From positions 1 through 34,104 of the forward strand of contig JAIXRH010000041.1 in the NCBI GenBank assembly GCA_027485285.1: a stretch of DNA of 34,104 nt. The letters run 5' to 3'. The notes under the pieces were generated by a model. The model worked only from the letters and a program-made list of their open reading frames with translations. It was not told the origin of the DNA and searched no databases. Positions 15,983 to 24,556 of the stretch are shown here, in pieces. The DNA comes from Comamonadaceae bacterium (lineage in GTDB: Bacteria; Pseudomonadota; Gammaproteobacteria; Burkholderiales; Burkholderiaceae_C). The translations under genes and the position numbers were made by a program. Each line of letters starts with the position of its first letter. Positions within the stretch are counted from its first letter, which is position 1.

Positions 15983-16861
15983 ATGGGGGGTGCCGTGAAT
16001 CAATTTAAATTTGAAAAATCAAATACGTCGCCAGACCAAGCTTGGACGCCTGCATCTCAAGACGCCAATATGAAATACGGCTTAGCCACCAGCCCAAGGC
16101 TTGTGGGCGGGACAACATTTGCCAACAAAGCGGAGCTTGATCAAACCCAAGTCAAACTGTTGTCTCAAGCGGCCATCGAAAGCATGGACGAGACTCGAAA
16201 AATCTTGATGAAATGGCGTCGACAAGGCCATTGCTTGGCAGACATTTACCTTTACGGCATCACAGAGTCCGCCAATCGGATTGGGGAATTTTGGTGTTCA
16301 GACGAGATTGACTTTGTCAACGCCACGATTGCTTTTTCTCGCCTGCACAGAGCCATGCACGAGTTCAGCCCAGAGTTTCTGTCTGAGGGATGCACTGAGT
16401 CGAATGGACTCAGTTTGCTGATCATGACCGAGCCAGCCTCTCAACATGGGCTGGGTGTTTTTATGTTGAGTGAATTCTTCCGTCAGGCAGGTTGGCGCGT
16501 CATGCTTGCAACCCCTCTCGATATTGCCGATTTCAAGCGTGTTTTTACATCCGATTGGTTTGATGCCGTGGTGCTGTCAATCTCAACAGAACGACACATT
16601 GAAAGCGTCTCAAAGGCGGTGTCTGAATTGCGCAAATCAACCGTCAATCCCAAGCTAAAAATATATGTGGGCGGGCCAATGACGCACATTGCTTCGCACA
16701 AACTGAATTGGGCAGGCACATCGCTTCTTTATACCGATGCAGCCCAAACTGTAGAACTTGTCACACAAGCTGCGCAGACTGCGCCTTGTGATTCAACAGA
16801 CACAACACCCCTCAAGAAGTCCCTCGCCAATCTTGAGGGTTTACACCATGTAACAAGGTAA
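15983..16861 (+). CDS. Cobalamin-binding AerR/PpaA-type antirepressor (first copy)
   Basis: 292 residues from the ATG at 15983. The middle part (GEFWCSDEIDFVNATIAFSR) matches the helical B12-cap signature of AerR/PpaA. The C-terminal Rossmann-like domain carries ASQHGLG, where the His (residue 155 from this ATG) is the expected cobalamin ligand, and ends with the conserved strand KIYVGGP. AerR/PpaA proteins bind B12 and modulate PpsR/CrtJ in a light-dependent way. It sits directly upstream of ppsR (58 bp gap), the classical arrangement. The start is uncertain: a TTG at 15953 and a GTG at 15995 preceded by GGGGGG are alternatives. The N-terminal 50 residues are polar and not recognisable. Confidence 0.85.
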   Translation: MGGAVNQFKFEKSNTSPDQAWTPASQDANMKYGLATSPRLVGGTTFANKAELDQTQVKLLSQAAIESMDETRKILMKWRRQGHCLADIYLYGITESANRIGEFWCSDEIDFVNATIAFSRLHRAMHEFSPEFLSEGCTESNGLSLLIMTEPASQHGLGVFMLSEFFRQAGWRVMLATPLDIADFKRVFTSDWFDAVVLSISTERHIESVSKAVSELRKSTVNPKLKIYVGGPMTHIASHKLNWAGTSLLYTDAAQTVELVTQAAQTAPCDSTDTTPLKKSLANLEGLHHVTR

Positions 16862-16919
16862 TGACGATAGAATCAGTCAACTAAAAAGTCATTTTCGCAA
16901 TACAAAACAAAACAACTCA

Positions 16920-18317
16920 ATGAACTTTGCCGACCTTGAAGCCATTACGTTCTCAAAGCTTTTGGGCGTGGTTTCGGACGTGAGTTTGGTCATCAGCCCA
17001 AAAGGCATGATCGAAGACGTGTCAACTGGACAAGACACCATGGCAGCCCTGGGTTGTCAGAGTTGGCTGGGCAAACGCTGGATAGACACAGTGACCAGCG
17101 AGAGTAAGAAAAAAATTGAGGATTTGCTGGTGTCGCAACCTGACACGCAACATCTTGTTTGGCGCCATGTCAACCACCCCATGCCTTCTGGTGGTGAAGC
17201 TGCCATTCAGTACATCACTGTTTCCCTCAAAGGCGACAAACTATTAGCGGTGGGACGCAACCTTGAGCGCCTTGCAGAGCTCCAACGCAGGCTGGTGGAA
17301 ACGCAACAGTCCATGGAGCGTGATTTCCTGAGGCTTCGACACATTGAAGCGCGTTACCGAGTGCTGTTTGAAACCTCACCAGAAGCCGTGTTCATGGTGG
17401 ATGCACATTCATTCCGATTGATTGAAGCCAATGCAGGCGCCCAATCGCTTTTCAAAGATGCGGGCAAAAGATTGGTGGGACGTGATTTTCGAGATTGCTT
17501 TGACGCCGAGAGTCAAAGCGAAGTTCAATCTCTCCTCAGGACCGCATTGGCCACTGGACGCATTGAGATGTGTTCGGCCCACTTAAATAGCTCCTCACTA
17601 CCACTCACGGTGTCTGCCAGTGTGTTCAGGCAAGAAGGCGGCGCACAATTTTTAGTTCGCCTCACCAAGCGCGAAACCTCTGCGGCCTCCCATTTGACGT
17701 TAGACGCATCTCTGGTCTTGAGTGAAGCCATGGCGCACTTTCCGGATGGATGGCTGCTGACAGACACAGCAGGTACGGTCAGAAGTGTCAACGAGGAAGG
17801 CATGGCCTTGTTAGGCGTGACGGCAGCGACGCAGGTGGTGGGCCAATCGTTAGAAGGCTGGTTGATCCGCGGTGCAGTGGATTGGGGGGTGCTCAACACC
17901 TCATTGAAACAACAAAAACCCGTGCGCAACTTTGCCACCGAAATCAGAACTCTGGCCGGCATGACCCTGCCCGTGGAAATTTCGGGATCGTATTTGGCTC
18001 AGCCTGAACCACTTTATGTGATGTTCGTGAGAGATTTGAATCGACGTTCACAGCTGACCCCGCCCTCCTCTCAAACATTGCCCAATCCTTTTGCGGACCT
18101 GTCTCAATTGGTAGGGCGTCGTCCCATCAAAGATATCGTTGGCGACACGGTCGATACGATCGAGCGCATGTGCATCGAAGCCGCTCTAGAGCTCACACAC
18201 AACAACCGAGCCTCGGCGGCGGAAATGTTGGGACTTTCGCGCCAAAGCCTTTATGTCAAGCTAAGAAGGTTCGGAATGTCCTCCGAAAACGATTTGGACT
18301 TAGACCCCAAAATTTGA
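16920..18317 (+). CDS. ppsR: PpsR/CrtJ transcriptional repressor
   Basis: 465-residue regulator. It has an N-terminal PAS-like domain (about residues 15-115), a linker helix rich in Gln/Glu/Arg (LERLAELQRRLVETQQSMERD, 115-137), two more PAS domains (about 145-245 and 265-372), and a C-terminal Fis-type helix-turn-helix (NNRASAAEMLGLSRQSLYVKL, 428-448). PpsR/CrtJ represses bch, crt and puf genes under high O2. Cys418 (ERMCIEAALELT) lies just before the recognition region, equivalent in position to the redox-active Cys420 of Rhodobacter CrtJ. Other cysteines are at 46, 193 and 218. The gene follows the first AerR-type gene and precedes the second, all on the plus strand. Its operators are present in this window. 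Confidence 0.95.
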   Translation: MNFADLEAITFSKLLGVVSDVSLVISPKGMIEDVSTGQDTMAALGCQSWLGKRWIDTVTSESKKKIEDLLVSQPDTQHLVWRHVNHPMPSGGEAAIQYITVSLKGDKLLAVGRNLERLAELQRRLVETQQSMERDFLRLRHIEARYRVLFETSPEAVFMVDAHSFRLIEANAGAQSLFKDAGKRLVGRDFRDCFDAESQSEVQSLLRTALATGRIEMCSAHLNSSSLPLTVSASVFRQEGGAQFLVRLTKRETSAASHLTLDASLVLSEAMAHFPDGWLLTDTAGTVRSVNEEGMALLGVTAATQVVGQSLEGWLIRGAVDWGVLNTSLKQQKPVRNFATEIRTLAGMTLPVEISGSYLAQPEPLYVMFVRDLNRRSQLTPPSSQTLPNPFADLSQLVGRRPIKDIVGDTVDTIERMCIEAALELTHNNRASAAEMLGLSRQSLYVKLRRFGMSSENDLDLDPKI

Positions 18318-18520
18318 AATAGGGATACTTAAAGACTCGCGTTTAGCCTGGGTTGGTTGCCTTTGTCATAGACAACTAAGGGTAATTGATACTGGCGAGC
18401 CGCTTATTTATTGATAAAAATAGAATCAGTTAGCGGGTTGGCTTGCTATTTTGCTGGTAAAAACTTACCCCGATCATTCCTCTGCTCAAGAGATACGCTA
18501 ACTTCTCCCTAGGAATTTGC
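18318..18520 (+). other. Intergenic region between ppsR and second AerR-type gene
   Basis: 203 bp without a gene. It holds the 13-bp palindrome TTGTC-ATA-GACAA at 18363-18375 and an A/T-rich stretch (about 18405-18425). AGGA lies about 8 bases before the ATG at 18521. No TGT-N12-ACA operator and no convincing terminator with a T-run was found. The gap is large enough to hold a separate promoter for the second AerR-type gene. Confidence 0.5.
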
Positions 18521-19339
18521 ATGCCGAATTTAAACAGCCTGCAGCGCTTGCGAGTTTCAGCATCGGCGAATGATGAATGCAAAGAATCCCTTCATGATGT
18601 GATCGTGGAGCAACTCATTCCTAGGCTTTTGAATTCTCAAAACTACAGCGAGCGCCTTGCAACGCCGGAAGTTTCAGGGGCCAGTGCAGACACCTTGGCT
18701 GAATTCAGTGACTTCACAGATGCATGCCGACAAGGCGATTCTGTGCGGGTCAATCAAATTATTGACGCATTGATCGCGCAAGGTTTGCCACAAGAAAAGA
18801 TCTTTTTAGACTTGATCACGCCAGCAGCCAGACACTTGGGCACCCTTTGGGACAATGACCAATGCAGCTTCACCGATGTGACTTGCGGCTTGGCCATCAT
18901 GCACCATGTCATCTACCGACTTGGCTACGAATTTCGTGATGGCCCACACATCAAAGGCGAGCAAACCAATGTGATGATGTGCTGCGCGCCTGGCTCTATG
19001 CATCTATTAGGCGCCACCATTGTGGGCGATTTATTCAGAAGAGAAGGTGCGAGTGTGGTGATTGAAATCTCATCCACAGAGCAAGAGTTGGCCAAAGCGG
19101 TTGCCAATGAATGGTTTGATGTGATTGGCATTTCTGTTTCCATTGAATCGCAACTGCTTCAGTTGAAATCTCTCGTTCACGAGCTCAAAGAAAGCTCGGG
19201 CAATCCCAATGTCAAAGTGCTGTTAGGTGGGCCTATTTTTATGCTGGTGGATGCGACAGCGGATATGTTCGGCGCCGACATGATTGCCAAGGACGCGAAG
19301 GAAGTGGTGTCTTTGTTGAAGACCTTTGCAGCCAAATAA
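18521..19339 (+). CDS. Second cobalamin-binding AerR/PpaA-type regulator
   Basis: 272-residue protein with the same two-part layout as the gene upstream of ppsR but strongly diverged. The B12-cap region (residues about 60-135) has the signature LGTLWDNDQCSFTDVT. The cobalamin-binding domain has APGSMHLLG with His161 as the expected ligand, and VKVLLGGP. The cap motif is closer to the classic AerR/PpaA consensus than that of the first copy. It lacks a recognisable DNA-binding domain. It lies downstream of ppsR and converges on crtC, with only 15 bp between stops. Probable role: a second light or B12 input into PpsR, or a regulator of another target; this is inference. Confidence 0.85.
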   Translation: MPNLNSLQRLRVSASANDECKESLHDVIVEQLIPRLLNSQNYSERLATPEVSGASADTLAEFSDFTDACRQGDSVRVNQIIDALIAQGLPQEKIFLDLITPAARHLGTLWDNDQCSFTDVTCGLAIMHHVIYRLGYEFRDGPHIKGEQTNVMMCCAPGSMHLLGATIVGDLFRREGASVVIEISSTEQELAKAVANEWFDVIGISVSIESQLLQLKSLVHELKESSGNPNVKVLLGGPIFMLVDATADMFGADMIAKDAKEVVSLLKTFAAK

Positions 19340-19354
19340 GTCAGCCCATCGCCA

Positions 19355-20230
19355 TCAAGCCCGCCTTGGCATTTTCCAAGGCAACATCCAGCGAACAGGC
19401 CATGAGACCAGCCTTGGCACATCCAAGGTTTCATGCACCGCCGTGAGGTCTTCCCCCAACAGCCTCGTTTTGAGCAGTGACCTGGCATAAAACGGGGTGT
19501 CTTCCAAGGTGCTCACAATCTCAGGCACGGTACCCGGTTCACTGCACATGGCGCGTTTGATGCGCCAAGCGGATGCTGGCAACGCGTAGCGAGCAGGCGC
19601 TTCAAATGGCGTGTGACTTCCATCTGGAGAAAATCTTTGGGACACCACACGGCCAGGTCCGCTTTTGGGTCTCACGTCATACACCACACTGGTGTCGCCA
19701 TTGGCCATTTCGGCGCGCGCCCAGTCCCAATCCCAAAATCCATTTTCAACGGGCTCATCGCCTTCGTTCGAGTCCATATAAGCGTGGCCACCCCAACTCA
19801 AACGGGGGCTGTCCATCTCCACTTGAACGCGTGAGCAAGGTGCAATGGGTCCCCAGCGATGCCGCCCTTCGTTGTCGAGCGCCGTGACAAAACGACAAAG
19901 CCCATCGGGTTTCACCGTCACGCGGCCACGCACCCGCTTGGGCCATGGCACATTGATCTCGTCGATATCGAAAGTCAGCGCTTGGCCATTCCAATGCAAA
20001 CTGCTTGGCCCAATTTGGTAGTGGTGAGCGCTGCGCTGGATGTGCTGACGACCCCGCTCAGTCATGGTCCAACGCTTGCCGCCTTTGCCATACAAAGCCA
20101 CATTCAGGGCGCAGAAATTCTCAGGATCCGCCACACCGCCTTGAAGACGCCTGGCCAGTGCGTAATAAGGCGAAAAAACGCTGCCCACAAAAGCGATGAT
20201 GGACAGACCATACTCGCCGTCATCGCTCAA
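19355..20230 (-). CDS. crtC: Carotenoid 1,2-hydratase (hydroxyneurosporene synthase)
   Basis: Cofactor-free hydratase that adds water to the psi end of neurosporene or lycopene. Recognised by IIAFVGSVFSPYYALARR and MTERGRQ. The annotated start is a TTG whose last bases overlap the crtD stop (TTGA), giving 291 residues, near the 281 of Rhodobacter CrtC. However, conserved-looking CrtC sequence (RFDQQVPPGGYLWWYVDA) continues upstream in the same frame to about 20285, inside crtD. No ATG, GTG or TTG exists between there and a TTG at 20428; the first ATG is at 20575. The true start is therefore unresolved. The gene is the last of crtADC and converges with the second AerR-type gene. Confidence 0.85.
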   Translation of the reverse strand: MSDDGEYGLSIIAFVGSVFSPYYALARRLQGGVADPENFCALNVALYGKGGKRWTMTERGRQHIQRSAHHYQIGPSSLHWNGQALTFDIDEINVPWPKRVRGRVTVKPDGLCRFVTALDNEGRHRWGPIAPCSRVQVEMDSPRLSWGGHAYMDSNEGDEPVENGFWDWDWARAEMANGDTSVVYDVRPKSGPGRVVSQRFSPDGSHTPFEAPARYALPASAWRIKRAMCSEPGTVPEIVSTLEDTPFYARSLLKTRLLGEDLTAVHETLDVPRLVSWPVRWMLPWKMPRRA

Positions 20231-21780
20231 CGCATCGACATACCACCAGAGATAACCACCCGGCGGGACTTGTTGGTCAAACCGAGGTCCTCCATCAGCG
20301 TCGCGGCCGCCAAACGTCCCGACATGGCGGCCATCGGCACGCCCGGCCCCGGGTGAACGCTCCCCCCCGCCGTGTAGAGGCCCGGCAGTTTGCTGCGCGC
20401 TGAGGGGCGACGAAAGGCTGACATCCAACCGTGGGTCGCTTGGCCATAAAGTGCGCCCCCACTGCCCGGAAAGAGACGGGCAAAGTCCTGTGGCAAGGTT
20501 CGCACCACCTGCTGAGGCGAGACGTCGATCTCCAAGCCACAGCGGCGCATCAGCGCCATACTGCTTGATTCGCATGCTTGTATCTCCGATGTATTGAATG
20601 GATGGATGTCGCCATCAGGGGGCGCATTGACAAGGCACAAAATTCTTTCATGGGCAGGCTCAGTGAGTCCGCTGTCGTCGCGATCTTGCGCGCAAACATA
20701 AACCGTTCCCTGCGAAGGCAGTTGGCGTTTGTGAAAAATGTCTTCAAACTCAGCGCGGTAATCTTGGTTAAAAAACACGTTGTGGCGTACCAATGGAAAG
20801 CCACTGGTTTTGGCATGCATGGACAAGGTGAATGCAGAGAGAGATCTCTGCGCTGGACTGACGGCCCTAAAGGAAGGGCTGACGCTTTGGCCTAGCATCC
20901 CACAGGCCAATGCAGACACATCGCCGTTAAAAATCACATGGTCAGCGTCGATGTGTTCACCTGACGAAAGCTGCACTCCACTCACTCGCCCTTGCGATGT
21001 CAGGATCTGCGAGCAAGCAATCCCGTAGCGCGATTTCACGCCATGGGCTTCACCTAACTTCGACAGGGCAGAGGCCACTTGAAACATCCCCCCCCTCACT
21101 GACCAAACGCCATCCAACTCGACTTGCGCGACCAACATGAGCGTCGCAGGCGCAGACCAAGGCGATGAGCCGCAATAGGTGGCGTAGCGGCCAAACAACT
21201 GTTGCAGACGAGGGTCATGAAAATGTCGGCCCAAGCTTCGCCATAAGGTGGCAAAAGGCCCCAAGCTTCCCAATGTGGACATGCCAGTTGGACCTAAATC
21301 GCTGACCATACTCAAGAGACTCGGACGCTCACTGCGGATGTATGGCTTTTCTAGCGTGTCATACAAGCGTCGCGTTTGCTGACAAAAGTTGAGGAAGCGT
21401 CGCGCCTCTTGCGGGTTGCTAAATTGCGCAATCGCATCTGCTGTGTGCGCCGTATCCGAATGCAAATCGAGTCTTTGCGCACTCGCGTCCCAAGCATGTC
21501 GGGCCAGAACACCGATGGGCTCCAATTGCAAAATATCGTCCAGCGACGTTCCTAGCGTTTCAAGCATTTGGTCCAACACCCAACGCATGGTAAAGACGGT
21601 GGGTCCACTGTCCACCCCCACGCCATCGACTTGCACTTGCCTGATTTTTCCGCCTGGTTGACTGGCACTTTCTACGAGGGTGACATCCAGGCCGCGATGC
21701 GCCAAGATCAACGCGCTGACCAAGCCGCCAATGCCTGCGCCCACCACCACCACGCGAGGGGTCCGCAAAGATTCAGGCAT
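20227..21780 (-). CDS. crtD: 1-hydroxycarotenoid 3,4-desaturase (methoxyneurosporene dehydrogenase)
   Basis: 517-residue CrtI-related FAD enzyme that introduces the 3,4 double bond into hydroxylated carotenoids. The FAD motif GAGIGG is at residues 14-19, followed by LVESASQPGGKIRQ. The C-terminal flavin segment LYTAGGSVHPGPGVPMAAMSGRLAA is typical of CrtD rather than CrtI. The last 18 residues (after LMEDLG) are unlike CrtD and lie where the crtC frame carries CrtC-like sequence. The start overlaps the crtA stop by 8 bp. Confidence 0.93.
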   Translation of the reverse strand: MPESLRTPRVVVVGAGIGGLVSALILAHRGLDVTLVESASQPGGKIRQVQVDGVGVDSGPTVFTMRWVLDQMLETLGTSLDDILQLEPIGVLARHAWDASAQRLDLHSDTAHTADAIAQFSNPQEARRFLNFCQQTRRLYDTLEKPYIRSERPSLLSMVSDLGPTGMSTLGSLGPFATLWRSLGRHFHDPRLQQLFGRYATYCGSSPWSAPATLMLVAQVELDGVWSVRGGMFQVASALSKLGEAHGVKSRYGIACSQILTSQGRVSGVQLSSGEHIDADHVIFNGDVSALACGMLGQSVSPSFRAVSPAQRSLSAFTLSMHAKTSGFPLVRHNVFFNQDYRAEFEDIFHKRQLPSQGTVYVCAQDRDDSGLTEPAHERILCLVNAPPDGDIHPFNTSEIQACESSSMALMRRCGLEIDVSPQQVVRTLPQDFARLFPGSGGALYGQATHGWMSAFRRPSARSKLPGLYTAGGSVHPGPGVPMAAMSGRLAAATLMEDLGLTNKSRRVVISGGMSMR

Positions 21781-22483
21781 AGTGCTTCCCCTGCCAGTGA
21801 CCGTGAACCTTCAATGGCACAAAACGCGCAAACATCGATTCAGAAAAATAGCCATTCTTTTGGGCCGATTGAATCGCCTCCAGATGAGCGCCCGTTCGCG
21901 CATAGGCATTCATATCAGTCACGCTGTCCCAGATGCTGAAAGTGGCTTGGCGAAAAAAAGGGGCTTCACCTAAGCCCACAGCCAATTGGCAGCCCTCTAC
22001 ACCTTCCAGCGCAGTTTGTGAGGGGGGTGCATGCCGCCAAAAAGCCTGCGCTTTGCTGAACTTGATTGAAGCGCGGGTCAGCGCTGCCACAGCCCCATGG
22101 GTGGGTGCCTCAGCATTGGCTTGCAAGCCAATGCCGTCCCAACTGCCACGGCAAGAAAATGTTTTCAGAGTCGCACAACAAAACTCCTGCGATCGCTCTT
22201 GATAGGCGCGCACCAAGGGCGAATGAGCCAAAAAGTCATTCGCCGTCTGTTCAGATTCAAACAACGCAAACACGCCTTGCCGAGAAGGACTGGGCCGAAG
22301 GTCAAAGCCTCCTTCATAGCCACTGCCGAGGACTTTTGAAAAGAGCAATCCAGGCACTCGCTGCAAAGCGCGGGGTCCTCTGACAATGCGTGACCACCCC
22401 CAGAGCCTAGAGGTATCAGCAATATCAGCCAGTAAAACAACCACCGTTTGGTCGCCAAAACCCTCTTGTTGCGCAAGGCTCAT
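21773..22483 (-). CDS. crtA: Spheroidene monooxygenase
   Basis: 236-residue enzyme that oxygenates spheroidene to spheroidenone with O2. The family stretches ADIADTSRLWGWSRIVRG, the conserved FSIWDSVTDMNAYA and GYFSESMFARFVPL are visible. The ATG at 22483 is preferred to a GTG at 22513, which lies inside the terminator hairpin; GGGA precedes the ATG by about 8 bases. It is first in crtADC, just downstream of the pufC terminator, so it needs its own promoter or readthrough. None is obvious and no PpsR operator was found here. Confidence 0.93.
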   Translation of the reverse strand: MSLAQQEGFGDQTVVVLLADIADTSRLWGWSRIVRGPRALQRVPGLLFSKVLGSGYEGGFDLRPSPSRQGVFALFESEQTANDFLAHSPLVRAYQERSQEFCCATLKTFSCRGSWDGIGLQANAEAPTHGAVAALTRASIKFSKAQAFWRHAPPSQTALEGVEGCQLAVGLGEAPFFRQATFSIWDSVTDMNAYARTGAHLEAIQSAQKNGYFSESMFARFVPLKVHGHWQGKHYA

Positions 22484-22495
22484 GTCTGAGTTCCC

Positions 22496-22532
22496 ATTAA
22501 AAAAGGCCTGCACCGCAACGGGTGCAGGCCTT
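22496..22532 (-). terminator. Intrinsic terminator after pufC
   Basis: Perfect 12-bp inverted repeat AAGGCCTGCACC / GGTGCAGGCCTT (22503-22514 and 22521-22532) with a 6-base loop. On the minus strand it is followed by a run of T (TTTTTTAAT). It begins 15 bp after the pufC stop. The plus-strand side has no T-run, so it should act only on puf transcripts. Confidence 0.88.
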
Positions 22533-22546
22533 GTGAGTTTCAGAGT

Positions 22547-23566
22547 TTAAGGCTTCGCTAAAACTTGAAGTTCAGGAAAGTCTTTGGCCATGGCTGCGCC
22601 ATAAAGTGGCTTGTAGGCACCTTGGTGGCAAGTGCTGCAATTGACTTTTGCGACATCGCCCTTAGGCCCCAAGCGATGAGGAGGGAAGGTGTCGGTGAGG
22701 GGCGTCATGTAGTCGTTGTTCAACTCTCGCGCCATCCGAATGCCATGCCACGCAGTCACCCTTTCAGGCCTGGATTCTTCCCAAGACTGGAAGTTGCGTG
22801 TGTTGTGGCAATACGTGCAGTTCACACCTAAGGACTCTGACATGTGCACCATCAAGGAGTACGTGTGCTCCGCTTGCTTGGTCGAAGCACGGTTGGCGTT
22901 GGCACCTACACCTGCCATGGCTTCATTGCCGTTGACTCGAATCGGTGCAGCATCTTTGAGATATGGTGAGAAAGGATCAAACGGCAGTGACGTCAGTCCA
23001 GCTTCTTTGGTCGCAATGTTTTGACCTGCCAAATCGCCCAACAAGCTGTTCGCATACTTGCGGTCTTTCGGCTCCGTCCAAACTTGCGTCGGTACATTGT
23101 TGCCACGGTGACAGGTGTAACACGTCACACCCGTTTCAGCCACGTGCGGCTTCCAGTCCTGATTGACTTTTTGCGTCATTTGAATCATGCGCCGTGCCAC
23201 CACTTTGGTGTACTTGCCATCGTCTGCAAAGTTTTGAACATTGTGACAATACGCACAACCTTGATCAGGTGCCACCCACTGCGTGATGGCCACCATCTGC
23301 CGATTGAACTGCCCCACGCTCAAGTCACCCAACACCTTGACGTTTTGATAGACCTGACTGGCCTTAGGACCATCTGCAGAAGCAGCGTCTGGTGCTGCAG
23401 GTGCTGCGTTCAGTGCTGCTTGCTTGGCCAAGATTCTGGGGTTGTAGATTTGCTCCATGCCTGTGCCACGGAAACCCGTTTGAACCGTTTCAATCGGCGG
23501 CCGTTCACAGCCCGTGAGCATCAGAGCGGCCCAAATGCAGAGTGTTAATTTAAAAATGAGTTTCAT
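22547..23566 (-). CDS. pufC: Reaction-centre tetrahaem cytochrome c subunit
   Basis: 339-residue periplasmic lipoprotein that re-reduces the photo-oxidised special pair. A lipobox LTGC ends at Cys20. Four CXXCH haem sites are at 104-108 (CAYCH), 149-153 (CYTCH), 250-254 (CTYCH) and 310-314 (CSTCH), the full set. An Ala/Pro-rich linker (residues 48-70) precedes the haem region. The ATG at 23566 overlaps the pufM stop as ATGA. It is the last gene of the puf operon and ends just before an intrinsic terminator. Confidence 0.97.
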   Translation of the reverse strand: MKLIFKLTLCIWAALMLTGCERPPIETVQTGFRGTGMEQIYNPRILAKQAALNAAPAAPDAASADGPKASQVYQNVKVLGDLSVGQFNRQMVAITQWVAPDQGCAYCHNVQNFADDGKYTKVVARRMIQMTQKVNQDWKPHVAETGVTCYTCHRGNNVPTQVWTEPKDRKYANSLLGDLAGQNIATKEAGLTSLPFDPFSPYLKDAAPIRVNGNEAMAGVGANANRASTKQAEHTYSLMVHMSESLGVNCTYCHNTRNFQSWEESRPERVTAWHGIRMARELNNDYMTPLTDTFPPHRLGPKGDVAKVNCSTCHQGAYKPLYGAAMAKDFPELQVLAKP

Positions 23567-24537
23567 GGCTTCACTCCCAGAATTGCAGGATCCAGCACAG
23601 TGGGACTGACCAATGGGTACGCGGGTACGACATGGTGTTTGACAGACCACAGGTACCAGTTATCGACCACAGTGCCTGTCAGCAAAATGCCGATACCACC
23701 GACCAATGGACACAAGACGGCAAACCACCAAGCCCAACGGTGGATGGACTCCATCGTGGCATTGAAACCCATGGTCCAGCGCCAGAACAGGCCAGCACGC
23801 TCAGACGCAGTGCCACGGTCCACAATCTGTTCAATCTCGCGCTCACCGCCGTAACGCGTCACCGCCAAAATGGTGGCGCCGTGCATGGCAAACAACAACA
23901 CCGATCCATAAAGGAACACGATCGACAAGGCATGGAATGGGTTGTAGAACAAATTGCCGTAGCGCAGAGAAATGGCAGACACCCAATCGAGGTGGGGGAA
24001 GACACCAAACGGCACCGCCTCAGACCAACTGCCCATCATGATGGGGCGGAAAAATCCACAGACCAAGTACAACCAAATCGCAGCGGCATAGGCCCAAGCC
24101 ACATGCGTTCCTAAGCCCAGTTGTCGAGCGCGACGGTATGTACGCGCCCACCAGAGCATGATAGACATGGTGAGCAGGAAACCCGTGATGAGCCACCATC
24201 CGCCTTGTTGCAGTGGTGGAATACTCAACCCGTAAGCAGGTGCTGGGGGTTCTAGCGCCAGCCAAAAAAGCTGACGGATGAATTGAATCGGATTCCAGTC
24301 CACAGAGGCCAACATGTTGAAGCCAATGATGTTGAACGCGGCGATGCCGAAAATCAAGGACGCCAGTCCAAGCGTTCCCAAATAAACGGGACCAATTTGG
24401 GCGTTACCGAGGCGTCCGAACAGGTGCACCAAAAATGGTTTGCCCAATCGTTTGGCGTCACTGCGGGGCAAGGCAACCCCGTCGTGCAACGGCCCGACCG
24501 GCTGCACTGAGGTGAAAAGATTTTGATATTGAGACAT
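23563..24537 (-). CDS. pufM: Photosynthetic reaction centre M subunit
   Basis: 324-residue five-helix subunit. His182 and His202 match the bacteriochlorophyll ligands, and His219, Glu234 (GEREIE) and His266 match the non-haem iron ligands; numbering agrees with Rhodobacter M. A C-terminal tail after [14 protein letters not shown] extends the protein as in species with a PufC subunit, where it contacts the cytochrome. It starts 19 bp after pufL. Confidence 0.97.
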   Translation of the reverse strand: MSQYQNLFTSVQPVGPLHDGVALPRSDAKRLGKPFLVHLFGRLGNAQIGPVYLGTLGLASLIFGIAAFNIIGFNMLASVDWNPIQFIRQLFWLALEPPAPAYGLSIPPLQQGGWWLITGFLLTMSIMLWWARTYRRARQLGLGTHVAWAYAAAIWLYLVCGFFRPIMMGSWSEAVPFGVFPHLDWVSAISLRYGNLFYNPFHALSIVFLYGSVLLFAMHGATILAVTRYGGEREIEQIVDRGTASERAGLFWRWTMGFNATMESIHRWAWWFAVLCPLVGGIGILLTGTVVDNWYLWSVKHHVVPAYPLVSPTVLDPAILGVKP

Positions 24538-24556
24538 TTCAATTTCCTCTTTTTAA

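Noticed and set aside
19340-19354. Bidirectional terminator between the second AerR-type gene and crtC
   Set aside because: Only 15 bp lie between the stops and no stem with a T-run is visible in or near them.
20227-20575. Extending crtC to the ATG at 20575 (406 codons)
   Set aside because: This would overlap conserved crtD coding sequence by about 350 bp and the added N-terminus looks like an off-frame reading.
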